In this document: positions 1 through 9,428 of the stretch, in pieces
Layout of the letters: every line of letters begins with the position of its first letter
Numbering within the stretch: the first letter of the stretch is position 1
Source: Tubulanus polymorphus
Taxonomy: Eukaryota; Nemertea; Palaeonemertea; Tubulaniformes; Tubulanidae
DNA: 64,000 nucleotides
Assembly (NCBI RefSeq): GCF_964204645.1
Contig: NC_134028.1
Span: 17,892,153-17,956,152, forward strand
Reading direction: 5' to 3'
Made by a program: the position numbers and the translations under genes
Notes under the pieces: model-generated
What the model saw: only the letters and a program-made list of their open reading frames with translations
What the model was told of the DNA's origin: nothing
Databases searched by the model: none

Positions 1-2
1 TT

Positions 3-365
3 TCTAATGATTTAGTATTAAAGATGGGAAATATAATTGGTTATAATAATCTAATTAAAACTGCAACAATAAATAATTCATTTGGATTAAATGATATAAA
101 TAAAAAGATTATTACTGCTCCAAAATTAATGGAAGGTGAAAAAAATAAAAAACATATTCAATCAACAGAAACTAAAACTAAGAATATTAAATTGGATAAT
201 GATTCCAAAATAAAAGATTACAATACATCAGAAAATATTAGAACTGATAATATTCAACATGATATGTTTAAACTAAATGATGATAATAAATCCCATGAAA
301 ATACTAAATTAGCTATAACTTGTATAGGAATTGTAATCGGAGGAATATTATATTTTAAATTTTAA
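3..365 (+). CDS. C-terminal part of conserved Polinton protein (460-aa class)
   Basis: The reading frame is open to the left edge, so the N-terminus lies outside the window. It matches the last ~120 residues of the P3 protein at 36323-37708. The end is a charged, Lys/Asn-rich linker followed by a C-terminal hydrophobic segment (LAITCIGIVIGGILYF), a likely membrane anchor. The family is a conserved Polinton protein next to the capsid genes; its function is unknown to me. It is followed 16 bases later by the coiled-coil gene on the same strand. Confidence 0.7.
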   Translation, partial: SNDLVLKMGNIIGYNNLIKTATINNSFGLNDINKKIITAPKLMEGEKNKKHIQSTETKTKNIKLDNDSKIKDYNTSENIRTDNIQHDMFKLNDDNKSHENTKLAITCIGIVIGGILYFKF

Positions 366-381
366 TCTTTTTATTATGTAA

Positions 382-1378
382 ATGGATGTAGAAGGTGGAG
401 AAGATATTCCATTGGGTGACATGGGAAATAATAATGAAGGATATATTGATGATGATTATAATGATGCAGGTGCTAATCTTAATGAAACTAATATTGATGA
501 TGGTAGTGAATCAGCATATAATTCTAATTTAGCAGATAGTGGTTCTAAAGCCCCATCAACTGAGGATTACATTAGAAGAACTAGATCGAGAATAAATCCT
601 GAAAATGAAAATCAAGGTTTATCAAGACAAGATTTAGAAAATAATGAATTTATATATAATTTCCAACCTGTATTTGAAAGGTCTGGGTATAATATAAATG
701 ATAGAGGCGCCAGATTTTTAGTAGAAAATTTAAAACTTTTTAAAGGTAAATATTATTATCATTTGGATGGTGATTATTATATTGATATCACTAATCAAAG
801 GACAAGACTAACTAAAATATTAGCGGAATCAACTTTGAAAAATTTAGAAACATTTAGAATTAAGAGAATAAGTAATAGTAATGAAATAACTGATGTTACA
901 CAAGAAGAAAGAGATGATAATATACTAGAATTTAGTCAAAGAATTGATGACTTATTAAAAATAATCAATAAAAATTCAGAAACAGAAACAACTTCTGAAC
1001 AGAATATAACTTCCAAAACTTAAATCAAATAAAGTTCCAATTGAAAAACTTTTACCGAATGGATTAATTGATGCAACAGATCAACAATTAGAAGATTTAA
1101 ATAATATATTTTCTGATGAAGCAATTAGAGAAATTAAAAGTATAAGACTTGCATCTGATAAAATTGCGCATGATAAAAGTATAAGAGATTTTAAAATTAG
1201 AACTTTAGAAAAAGAATTAACTGATAAAAATAAAGAAATAGAACAATTAAAGTCTGATTTAGATCATCAAGTAATTGATGAAATAGAATATAGGCAAAAA
1301 GAATTACGTTTAGAAAAAGAAAAAGATGATTTAGAATATAACATAGAATTACAAAAGAAGAAATTAAATTATTGTTAA
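382..1378 (+). pseudogene. Acidic N-terminus plus coiled-coil protein, frameshifted
   Basis: The first frame runs 382-1023: a very acidic, Asp/Asn/Glu-rich N-terminus, then a conserved middle around YYHLDGDYYIDITNQRT. After a small deletion near 1015-1021 the homologous frame continues as a Lys/Glu heptad-rich coiled coil to a TAA at 1376. The P3 homologue is 35347-36276 and the P2 remnant lies at 20840-22017. The membrane segment that follows is probably the C-terminal domain of the same polypeptide in intact relatives. It is likely a virion structural or scaffold protein by position; that is inference. Confidence 0.65.
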
Positions 1379-1848
1379 AATCATATGATTATAATATAAA
1401 TAGATTAAAAGTTATTTTTAAAGATTTGTTGATGAAACCAGATTCTGAAATATCATTGAAAGATAGAATAAAATTGTTATTTAAATTAGAAGGAATAACA
1501 ATTCTTTCAATTCTAACAGCTGTAACTATGTTATTTACAACAATAGGTTTAGCTATATCATATTTACTGAAATCTACTCCTACTCCCAATAAACCAGATA
1601 AACCTCCAGATAATAATTCTATACAAGATAAAGTTAAAGATGGTTTAAAGAAATTAGCAAAATATTTATGGGAACTATCTAAAATATCTGCTGCAGCATT
1701 GCCACGAGTTAGTGCATCAATTGTTGGTTTTATATTGAAATCTGCAGGAAACATTATTAACTTTGCTGCTGAACATATTATTTTATTTTTAATTACAGTT
1801 GTATGTGCAATTATTTTTGGTTTAGTAAACATGATAAGAAATAAATAA
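1372..1848 (+). CDS. Hydrophobic membrane protein, likely C-terminal domain of the coiled-coil gene
   Basis: Three hydrophobic stretches are visible: about residues 42-66 (ITILSILTAVTMLFTTIGLA), around 105-125, and a C-terminal one (HIILFLITVVCAIIFGLV). A Pro-rich spacer separates the first two. There is no convincing ATG at the left edge; the frame opens with TTG and the first ATG is at 1432, and it overlaps the end of the coiled-coil frame. In P3 the two domains are in one frame, divided by a single TAA (35347-35349). I therefore think they form one gene. Function unknown; capsid-associated membrane protein is plausible from context. Confidence 0.6.
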   Translation: MLKSYDYNINRLKVIFKDLLMKPDSEISLKDRIKLLFKLEGITILSILTAVTMLFTTIGLAISYLLKSTPTPNKPDKPPDNNSIQDKVKDGLKKLAKYLWELSKISAAALPRVSASIVGFILKSAGNIINFAAEHIILFLITVVCAIIFGLVNMIRNK

Positions 1849-1871
1849 TTAATTTTCTTGTTAAATAAATG
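1847..1871 (+). promoter_or_regulatory. Late-promoter-like box at MCP start
   Basis: A T-rich tract (AATTAATTTTC) is followed a few bases later by TAAATAAATG, whose ATG is the MCP start. The same arrangement stands before nearly every gene of this family and resembles the T-tract plus TAAAT core of poxvirus/NCLDV late promoters. Confidence 0.5.
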
Positions 1872-3102
1872 AGTGGGAGTTATATCAATCCTTCTAAGAA
1901 TCATAGAATATCTAATGCTATTACAGCAGAAAGATCACATCATATAATTACACATAATCCTTCTAACATTAATCCTGATGAAACTTTATATGTTAGAATT
2001 CCTCGATTAACACAAAATACTTTTTATGTTCCAAATAGTATTTATTTATCAGCCGATATAAAAGTAATCGGTAATATTAATAATTATGTTGTTGATAATG
2101 TTGGAAGATATTTGATTAAAAAATTAACAATAAAGATTGGCCCAGAAACAGTTTTCTCATTATAATTTATTTATGCATTATAAAGATTTATGGTTAACTA
2201 AAGAAAATAGAAATAATATGATATTTCAAGGCATCCAATCAGAAAACCAAAATAAATTAAGATCAGAAACACATAATGCAATAATAACTAATGCTATAGA
2301 TAAATTGATAAAAAGTATATATGGAAGCAAATATAAAATTCCATTAGACTTTGAATTGATAAATAACAATGCACCTTTATACGCATTTCAAGAAGACGTT
2401 ATATTTGAGATAACATTTGCTCCTGTTAATGAAATTGTAATATCTAGCGTTAATAAAGATATGAGTTATAAATTATCGAATATATGTTTAGAATATGATA
2501 CAGTAACTGATGAAAATATTTCAAGTATAATTCAAACTAAATACAATCAAGGATTTTCATTATTATATGATTATATTGATAAATTTAAAACTGTAACTAT
2601 TAATGCAAATGATGAAATTATTAATGAGAATATTAACTTCCCAAGAAGATCTATTAAAGGTATATTAATATTTTTTACCATTGCAACATATACTAATGGC
2701 GCAATAAATGTTGATAATTATTAGAATCCTGAAATAACAAAAGTAGAAATAACTATCGAAGGAATAGCAAATAAAATATTTTTTCAAGGAATGAGAATGA
2801 TTGATCAATGGCCAGAAATTAGAAAACATTTTATGAATGAAAAAGTAAAATCATCTGAAAATTGTAATATTAATCAAATTGATTATTATACCGGTAATAA
2901 ATATGCATTATGGTTAGATTTTAGAACAACAGAGGATAATTCATTACATAGTTCTGGAAAAAAATTACAAAACACTAAAGATGGAATACAATTATTCATG
3001 ACAAAGAATAAAGGAATCAAAAATTTCAAAATGCACATTTATATTATATCTGACGGGCAATTAAATATTGTAAATTCTCAATTAAATAGTGTTATGTATT
3101 AA
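1869..3102 (+). pseudogene. MCP: Polinton major capsid protein (double jelly-roll), broken
   Basis: Three collinear frames (1869-2165, 2137-2724, 2791-3102) together match the P3 MCP. Recognisable family features are an N-terminal segment with ETLYVRIPRL, a central YKDLWLTKENRNNMIFQGI stretch, and a C-terminal ALWLDFRTTEDNSLH, all typical of Polinton hexon-like capsid proteins. The breaks relative to P3 are an 8-bp deletion at about 2160 between short direct repeats, and a TAT-to-TAG change at about 2722. Start chosen at the ATG in the TAAATAAATG box. The product would be the trimeric capsomer of an icosahedral shell; this copy cannot make it whole. Confidence 0.8.
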
Positions 3103-3134
3103 AATTTTAACTTTAATAAAAATTTATATAATAA

Positions 3135-4079
3135 ATGGAAGGAGGTAAAGTATATAAACATATTCCATACATCGATACACATGAAAATAATGATGGTTTA
3201 TATTATGTAATACCTTGTAATATAGCTTTGATATTTGATCCTATTTTCAAAATTTATAAAACTAAACTAATAGAAATCGATAATAATAAAAGTGGTGTCG
3301 TTGATAATTTAAGTAATGTAATTGATAATAATGTAATACCTTCTACAACTAATAATGCAATACCTTCTACATCTAATAATGTAATACCTTCTACATCAAA
3401 TAATGTAATACCTTCTACATCTAATAATGCAATACCTTCTACATCTAATAATGTAATACCCTCTACATCTAATAATGTAATACCTTCTACTTCAAATAAT
3501 GAAATAATATTAAATGTTAGTGAAAATAGAAATTATTGTGGATATTGTAAAGGTGAATATTCAAACGTTCCATCAAATTGGAATAAACATATGAATACAA
3601 GGGTACATATTACTAATGTTATAGAACGTGTTGGTTTAAGAGAATTTATAGAACACCCATTTAGATATGTTACAAAATTTGTTTCAAATAAAAAAGTAAA
3701 TGGTAAAGAATTACATGAAGATTTATTATTAGCAACACCTAATAAAGATGAATTAGAGTTAACCGATGCTTATAAAATATTAGGATCAAACACTGTAAAT
3801 GAAATATTAGGAGCAAACACTAATAAAGATAATAATGAAAATGGTACCATACGGCACCCACATGGTGATATAGTTACAGATATTGATAATAAAGATTCTA
3901 TGAAACATAAAGTAGAAAATAATGATAAATTTGATTGGATGAATAAGCATAACAATGAAACAACTATGGATGATGCGGTAAAAAGGGTGAAGAATAAGTA
4001 TGAAAATAAAACAACTATTGATGATGATACGGTAGAGAGTTTGAATAAATTGTTAGGTTCTGATGATGAAAGTGATTAA
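3135..4079 (+). CDS. Asn-rich repeat protein with one zinc finger
   Basis: A 314-residue open frame. Residues 1-60 form a conserved N-terminus. Residues 65-120 are seven near-perfect 8-residue repeats of the type NNVIPSTS. A C2H2-type finger follows (YCGYCKGEYSNVPSNWNKH ... H). The C-terminal half is acidic and Asn/Asp-rich with another short repeat. A decayed, shorter homologue lies at 18780-19079 in P2 and lacks the repeat block, so the repeat expands or contracts. The gene lies directly downstream of MCP, 32 bases away, and ends convergent with the ATPase. Function unknown. Confidence 0.7.
   Translation: MEGGKVYKHIPYIDTHENNDGLYYVIPCNIALIFDPIFKIYKTKLIEIDNNKSGVVDNLSNVIDNNVIPSTTNNAIPSTSNNVIPSTSNNVIPSTSNNAIPSTSNNVIPSTSNNVIPSTSNNEIILNVSENRNYCGYCKGEYSNVPSNWNKHMNTRVHITNVIERVGLREFIEHPFRYVTKFVSNKKVNGKELHEDLLLATPNKDELELTDAYKILGSNTVNEILGANTNKDNNENGTIRHPHGDIVTDIDNKDSMKHKVENNDKFDWMNKHNNETTMDDAVKRVKNKYENKTTIDDDTVESLNKLLGSDDESD
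3327..3494 (+). repeat. 24-bp coding tandem repeat, 7 units
   Basis: Seven 24-bp units starting AATAATGTAATACC, differing at only a few positions (GTA/GCA, TCT/TCA). The period is a multiple of three, so each unit encodes eight residues of the zinc-finger protein without breaking the frame. Confidence 0.9.
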
Positions 4080-4444
4080 GATATTAATTACATTTAACAC
4101 AAATAATAATATTGGTTGAAAATTGTATAAAATAATAGTAAATAAAAAATGGGGTTTTAAGTATTTAAGGTATTTAAGGTATCTAATACATATCTAATAC
4201 AATCTAATACAATCTAATACATAAAATATCTTATTTTATAAACTTATATTCATATGGAAATTGAAACCTCAGTAATAATAAATAACCGTTATTATTTTCA
4301 AACTTATTCATATATTAGTTGAAAAAAATAAAAATTAATTGGTTGAAAATTGTATAAATAATATTTATTTTAAAAAGGGTATTTAAGGTATCTAATAGGG
4401 GTATCTAAGGTATTAGGGTATCTAATACATAGGTATACAAATAG
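4080..4444. repeat. Convergent intergenic region with short tandem repeats and a duplicated ATPase tail
   Basis: Between the zinc-finger gene and the ATPase there are two related blocks. Each begins near TTGGTTGAAAATTGTATAA (about 4113 and 4340) and holds runs of ATTTAAGGT and TATCTAATAC. Bases 4225-4318 look like a diverged second copy of the ATPase 3' end at 4451-4535, so the region arose by tandem duplication of about 225 bp. No open frame of note. Confidence 0.6.
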
Positions 4445-5056
4445 TTATTTTATAAATGTATATTCATAGGGAAAATGTAATTTCAGTAATAATTTTGAAC
4501 CTTTATTATTCTTTAATTTATTCATATATTCATCATGTAATTCAGTAGGTATAATTTGATTTTCTTCCAATGATTGTTGCATAGATTTTATATCTTTATT
4601 GTAGAATAAAACTAGAAATCTTATATTCTCCCTAAAGTCTTTAACAATTGAATTATATTTTTGATTTAAAACCCATGTTGTTATCCCAAAATGTCTTCCA
4701 GAGAAAGCTAAATAACATAACTCACTTTCTCTCACTTTTAAATCATGTAAATTTGCGCAATCATCTACAATGAATAATGTATTTGATCCTTTATAAGTAT
4801 CAATTGCTATTTTTATACAATTATCTAAATTTTCTTTTACTGTTTTAGGATTTAATATAATAAACTTTTTTATCTTAACTATATCTCTATTATATGTTTT
4901 ATTCATTTCATAAGTAGGACAGAATAATATTATATTATCAAAATGATTCTTATAAATAGTTTCTAACAAATCTAATATGAAATGTGTTTTACCACAGTTG
5001 GTTACTCCAGTAACTAACATATTATACGGTTCAAATATAAATAAATCTTTATTCAT
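4445..5056 (-). CDS. ATP: FtsK/HerA-type genome packaging ATPase
   Basis: A 203-residue open frame without lesions. Walker A is GVTNCGKTH near residue 17 and Walker B is TLFIVDDC near residue 92. The short length and motif spacing fit the A32-like/FtsK-HerA packaging ATPases of Polintons, which push DNA into the capsid. The start ATG overlaps the stop of the upstream integrase (ATGAATAA), implying translational coupling or tight packing. In P3 the same position holds only the first codons, and in P2 I see none. This is the best-preserved enzyme gene of P1. Confidence 0.85.
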   Translation of the reverse strand: MNKDLFIFEPYNMLVTGVTNCGKTHFILDLLETIYKNHFDNIILFCPTYEMNKTYNRDIVKIKKFIILNPKTVKENLDNCIKIAIDTYKGSNTLFIVDDCANLHDLKVRESELCYLAFSGRHFGITTWVLNQKYNSIVKDFRENIRFLVLFYNKDIKSMQQSLEENQIIPTELHDEYMNKLKNNKGSKLLLKLHFPYEYTFIK

Positions 5057-6139
5057 TTATTCTTTTAATTTTACTAGATAAAATCCATTCATTAAATTTA
5101 TCATCATATCCTTTATATTTCACAAAAGAATACTTTTTTCTTTTAAGAGTTTTTGTTTTCAATACTTTTTCTATTTTGTATTCTATTTCATCTGGATTTG
5201 GTACAAATGATAATTCTTATTCATAGAAATAACCTAATATTTCTTCATCTTTTAAATCTTCTAATTTATAAACAAATGGTTTAGTTAATATTATCTTTTT
5301 AATCTTGAATATTTCTTCTGTAAAATTAGGGGTATAACCTTTATAAAATGTTTTTCTATATTTAGATATTCTAACGTGTTGTCCTATTTTAAATTTAGGT
5401 TCTCCGAAATCATGTGTAACAAATGCGCCATATAAATTATTCCAAACTATTTCTGAATTATCTTCTTTTCTAGCTTGTATAGGTTTCATATTTATAGAAC
5501 TATGTTTAGAATTATTATAACCTTTCACTAAATCATCTAATACATCGATATATTTATATGTTTCATTAGCAGTAAAATATTTCCACATTCTAGTTTTCAA
5601 TGTTTTATTAAATCTTTCTATAATAGATGCTTTTTTATCTGAGTGTGTTGAAAAATAATCTACATCGTTATCAGATAATAGTTTTTTCAAATGTTTGCTA
5701 TAAAATTCCTTACCTTCATCAAATTGTATCTTATCTGGAATAGCTTCTTTAAATATTGATTTAAAAGCATTTGTTACTTCTTTACCAGTTTTATTTTTGA
5801 TTGGAATTGACCATGCGTATCTACTGAATATTTCTATAACATTCAGTATCCAGAAATATCCCTTGTTGTATTCCTCTAAGTTCTTCATGTCAATTAAATC
5901 TGCTTGCCATTGTTGATCGATATATAAAACCATAACTTTTCTTGTTAAATAAGTTTTATCCATTTTCTTGTGGATTTGATATGTTGGTTGATTTGTAACC
6001 ATGATTTCAATTCACTATATTTTATATTACCATTTTCCTTATCAGATTTAATTTTACCCCATAATTCTGTAACGTTAGAATATGATACTTCACTTTCTGG
6101 GTTATAATATAAATCTCTTGAATATTGTTCTTTTTTCAT
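5049..6139 (-). pseudogene. INT: Retrovirus-like integrase with chromodomain, broken
   Basis: The N-terminal part reads 6139-5945 and the core 6002-5217, with a frameshift between them near 5995. The rve core shows D (ADLIDM), D (IQFDEGKEF) and E (IERFNKTL), the expected DDE triad. A conserved SH3-like C-terminal segment follows (FKIGQHVRISKYRK). A GAA-to-TAA change at 5217-5219 cuts off a chromodomain-like tail (around KYKGYDDKFNEWI) that is still readable to 5049. Chromodomain integrases of Polintons insert the linear element and may steer it to chromatin marks. The gene lies 6 bases after the small membrane protein. Confidence 0.8.
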
Positions 6140-6145
6140 CTTATT

Positions 6146-6514
6146 TTAATCCATTAATAATAATTTAGATTTAGTTTCAATGGCTTTATGATTTGATTTA
6201 TTTTCTGGTATGATAGGTTTATTGTCATTGGAATCATATTTATCATCAGATTTGAATTTTGATTTATATATTACACCGGATAATATAATAACTGTTACTA
6301 ATCCAATTGTAATATATAATTTATAATTACTTCCAGCATTAGAAGAATCAGATGGATTATTATTTGAATTAATATCAGATAATTTCTGTGATTCATTTAT
6401 ATCAGTTAATTTCTTTTTCTGAGCTTTTTTTAATTCTGAAGATCTTTTACCTAATTCTCTTGCCCATTTAATTTGTTTTTCAGATCTAGCCTTTTTCTTA
6501 ACATCATCACTCAT
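6146..6514 (-). CDS. Small basic protein with one transmembrane segment
   Basis: 122 residues: a basic N-terminus (KARSEKQIKWARELGKRSSE), a Ser/Asn-rich linker, one clear membrane span (LYITIGLVTVIILSGVIY), and a polar tail. The basic block and membrane span match the C-terminal half of the P3 protein at 31510-32428, which has an extra ~180-residue N-terminal domain. It is the first gene of a minus-strand cluster with integrase and ATPase. The role is unknown; it may be a virion membrane or DNA-associated protein. Confidence 0.6.
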   Translation of the reverse strand: MSDDVKKKARSEKQIKWARELGKRSSELKKAQKKKLTDINESQKLSDINSNNNPSDSSNAGSNYKLYITIGLVTVIILSGVIYKSKFKSDDKYDSNDNKPIIPENKSNHKAIETKSKLLLMD

Positions 6515-6518
6515 TTAT

Positions 6519-6550
6519 TAGGGTTTTCTGTTATTTCACAGAAAACCCTA
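6519..6550. repeat. Perfect 13-bp-stem hairpin at the P1 edge
   Basis: TAGGGTTTTCTGT and its exact complement are separated by six bases. It begins exactly where homology to P3 stops, so it marks or caused the junction between P1 and flanking DNA. Confidence 0.7.
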
Positions 6551-7795
6551 TTGATATCCGCGTGATTATTATTATTATTATTTTCTTCCACACTATTTTT
6601 ACCAAAAGAACATAGGCTTTGTTACCTTACCGCTGTTTCATATACAATCCATATAATATCGTTCAGCTTACTGAGATCTACAAATAGCGGCCGTAAACAT
6701 CGAAAATTTAGCCCCATTCAATGGGGCGACATGTTTTTCGAGTCATCATCCCGAAATCAACCCGCAGGCCGACTGTCACTTCGATTATCAATTCAAGTAT
6801 AAATGAACTAATTTATTGCCGCAGACTTCAAATTCAGTCGCGGTCTTCAAACAGTGATTTTTACAATAGCCCATTTTCCTCATCAAATCATATTACCGAT
6901 ACACTGGAAATTTACTACTTTAGATTTTAAAAGCACTGTCGAGCCGTAAACATCGACGAATCGACGTGTGTTACTACATCGTCGTTCCGGGGATCAGCTG
7001 CGAGTTTCTCCTCATCATGAGAATCAAATCGAGTACAAATTAATTTATTACTACCAGTGATTTGGCTGCGGGTTTCAAGGAGTTAGTACAACAATTTCTA
7101 TTTTTCTTTACCGAATTAACCGTGCATTTACTAAGATAAATCTTTAGTGTACCGGGGAATCGTAGGCCTAAACTAAACACGCCGAAGAGATATAGCGGAG
7201 AAAAGCTGTTATGTCGACGAGGTATCAAAATAAAAGAATATATTACTTTATTCGGCCGCGGGCTTCAACCTCTATATCAATACCATCAATACTCTATATT
7301 TCTTACAGTACATAGCGATCATTGTCAAATGCACAAGGTGTTTACTAAATACAAGTATATAACACACTCCTATCCGTATGCTGAACTCACACTTGACATT
7401 CGGAGTAAGCGTTCGCTGTGGGGGAAAGGGATCGTTCGCTGTGTCGCTTGAAGTGTTTATCGAGTTTGACGCGGCTTTAGGCCTACCGGTACTGAGCTTT
7501 ACTGTATCAAACAAACACAGTACAATTGTTGCGTTTATTAACGGACTCATTGGATTGAACTTCAAAACAAAATTAATTATTTAAAAAAAAGATATTTAGG
7601 TGGGTTGTTAAATTCAATAGGCCTACGACCAATCTGTCCGGATGTTAGGCCTACGCATATACATAGGCCTACATAGGCTAGTAGCCTCTACTAGGTTAAG
7701 CTTTCGCTGTGGGGGAAAGGAGATCGTTCGCTGTGTCGCTTGAAGTGTTTATCGAGTTTTACCGTAAAACTCGATACGCGACCTTAAGGCTTTAG
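6551..7795. other. Non-coding flank with a dispersed direct repeat
   Basis: No convincing gene. It holds an ATT microsatellite near 6565-6585, several AGGCCTA motifs typical of marine invertebrate repeats, and a 62-bp direct repeat. Copies of that repeat are at 7406-7467 and 7697-7758 (core TTCGCTGTGGGGGAAAGG), differing by a few bases. Confidence 0.5.
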
Positions 7796-8788
7796 TATGG
7801 TGGCTGATAAGGGCCATGCGTAAAAAAAATACGTATATGCAAATGAGGGCGACATTATGACAAAACGACAAAACTAAAATAACGCGACAAATCAATAATT
7901 TTGGTTTTAGTCGCCCGCGACAATTCATTATTTTGGTTTTATCGCCCGCGACAATTCATTATTTTGGTTTCATCGCCCGCGACAATTCATTAATTTGGTT
8001 TTGTCACCCGCGACAATTCAAGATTTTGGTTTTTCTGCCACGACAATTCATCTTTTGGATTTGTCGCCCGCGACAATTCAATATTTTGGTTTTATCGCCA
8101 GCGACAATTTATTATTTTGGTTTTATCGCCCGCGACAATTCATTATTTTGGTTTTATCTCCCGCGACAATTCATTAATTTGGTTTTGTCACCCGCGACAA
8201 AACAATATTTTGGTTTTGTCGCCCTCGACAATTCAATATTTTGGTTTTATCGCCCGCGACAATTCATTATTTTGGTTTTATCGCCCGCGACAATTCATTA
8301 TTTTGGTTTTGTCGCACGCGACAATAGCGACAATTCAAGATTTTGGTTTTATCGCCCGCGACAATTCATTTTTTGGATTTTTCGCCCACGACAATCCAAT
8401 ATTTTGGTTTTATCGCCCGCGACAATTCATTATTTTGGTTTTATCGCCCGCGACAATTTTTTTTTCTTTTTGTCGCGGTTTTATCGCCTGCGACACTTCA
8501 ATATTTTGGTTTTATCGCCTGCGACAATTCATTATTTTGGTTTTATCGCCCGCGACAATTCATTAGTTTGGTTTTGTCGCCCGCGACAATTGAATATTTT
8601 GTTTTTGTCGCCCGCGACAATTCATGATTTTGGATTTGTCGCCCGCGACGATTCAATATTTTGGTTTTATCGCCATCGACAATTCATTATTTTGGTTTTA
8701 TCGCCCGCGACAATTCATTATTTTGGTTTTATCGCCCGCGACAATTCATTAATTTGGTTTTGTCACCCGCGACAAAACAATATTTTGG
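7796..8788 (+). mobile_element. Satellite-filled inverted-repeat element, copy A (right end missing)
   Basis: The left end starts TATGGTGGCTGATAAGGGCC and continues through a G-rich ATGAGGGCG box. It matches both ends of the complete element at 57838-58759. The interior, however, is a 31-bp minisatellite rather than the 57838 element's repeats. No matching right end is found; the array stops where the MITE at 8789 begins, so the right terminus was lost. It appears non-autonomous, with no transposase. Confidence 0.6.
7905..8788. repeat. 31-bp minisatellite, about 28 copies
   Basis: The consensus period is 31 bp around CGCCCGCGACAATTCATTAT plus TTTGGTTTTAT. Each unit holds an imperfect palindrome of the type TTGTCGC-CC-GCGACAA. 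Because 31 is not a multiple of three, all three forward frames stay open and encode the same rotating peptide; the long apparent ORFs here are artefacts of the array. Confidence 0.9.
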
Positions 8789-9086
8789 TTGCATTCAGAA
8801 ATAAACAACAATTTTCACTTAAGTTGTTTTTGTTTTCATTTATGAGCGATAGTTTACTCAGCATACGCTCGCGTAATGCTGAAAAATCCGCTCCGTGGAC
8901 GCTCGGAAACGTTACAGTGACGTCATCACCAGCTCATTAGCATATCAAAATACAGTAGGTGGCGCCACGTGACGGGCCATAAAAGCCGTTTTTCAGCATT
9001 ACGCGAGCGTATGCTAGGTAAACTATCGCTGATAGAAGAAAACACAAACAAATTTCTGCCAGTTCATGATTTATTTCTGAATGCAA
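8789..9086. mobile_element. MITE-like element with ~95-bp imperfect inverted repeats
   Basis: Starts TTGCATTCAGAAATAAA and ends with its complement. The inner arms share AGCGATAGTTTAC and the near-palindrome CAGCATACGCTCGCGTAAT. The loop of ~100 bp contains no gene. I could not find a target duplication. Confidence 0.65.
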
Positions 9087-9428
9087 ATTCCTTACTGAAC
9101 AAATTGATGCATAATATTTACAGATCAACCGATTATTAACGAAATTACGGACCAAAACGTCGCACGAAGAGCATGTGTGACAGACAGTAGGCCTAACCTA
9201 TTCTTGTTGATGAAGTTAGTTCATATCCGTAGCGTGATATTTCGGTGGGGGGGTTCTTTTTCTATAAATATGGACCATATCGTGAGTTAAGCTGGAGGCG
9301 AAGCCTACAGCGCGAGCGCCGCAGGTGCGACGCCCACTGAGTCCGACCCCCAGAAAACTTTTTCAAAAAGAAGTGATAAAACGTTTTCTGAGCGAGTCTG
9401 TGGACCAAATTTCAAGGGTCATTTTTCA

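Larger units (their letters stand above)
1..6520 (+). mobile_element. Polinton/Maverick copy P1, partial
   Basis: This is the right-hand part of a Polinton; the left part lies outside the window. Gene order is 460-aa-class protein end, coiled-coil and membrane protein, major capsid protein and zinc-finger protein on +, then packaging ATPase, integrase and a small membrane protein on -. Proteins here are close homologues of those in copies P2 (18448-29284) and P3 (30114-46476). Similarity to P3 stops just after the start of the last gene (about 6520), where P3 has its terminal inverted repeat, so the P1 end is truncated or replaced. Most genes contain lesions, so the copy is a fossil. Confidence 0.85.

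Noticed and set aside
1389-1904. 171-codon minus-strand ORF
   Set aside because: Antisense shadow of the P1 membrane domain and MCP start.
7905-8788. CRISPR array
   Set aside because: Regular 31-bp period but no distinct repeat/spacer alternation, and the context is eukaryotic.
7933-8940. Long ORFs of up to 335 codons
   Set aside because: They come from the 31-bp minisatellite, which has no stops in any forward frame.
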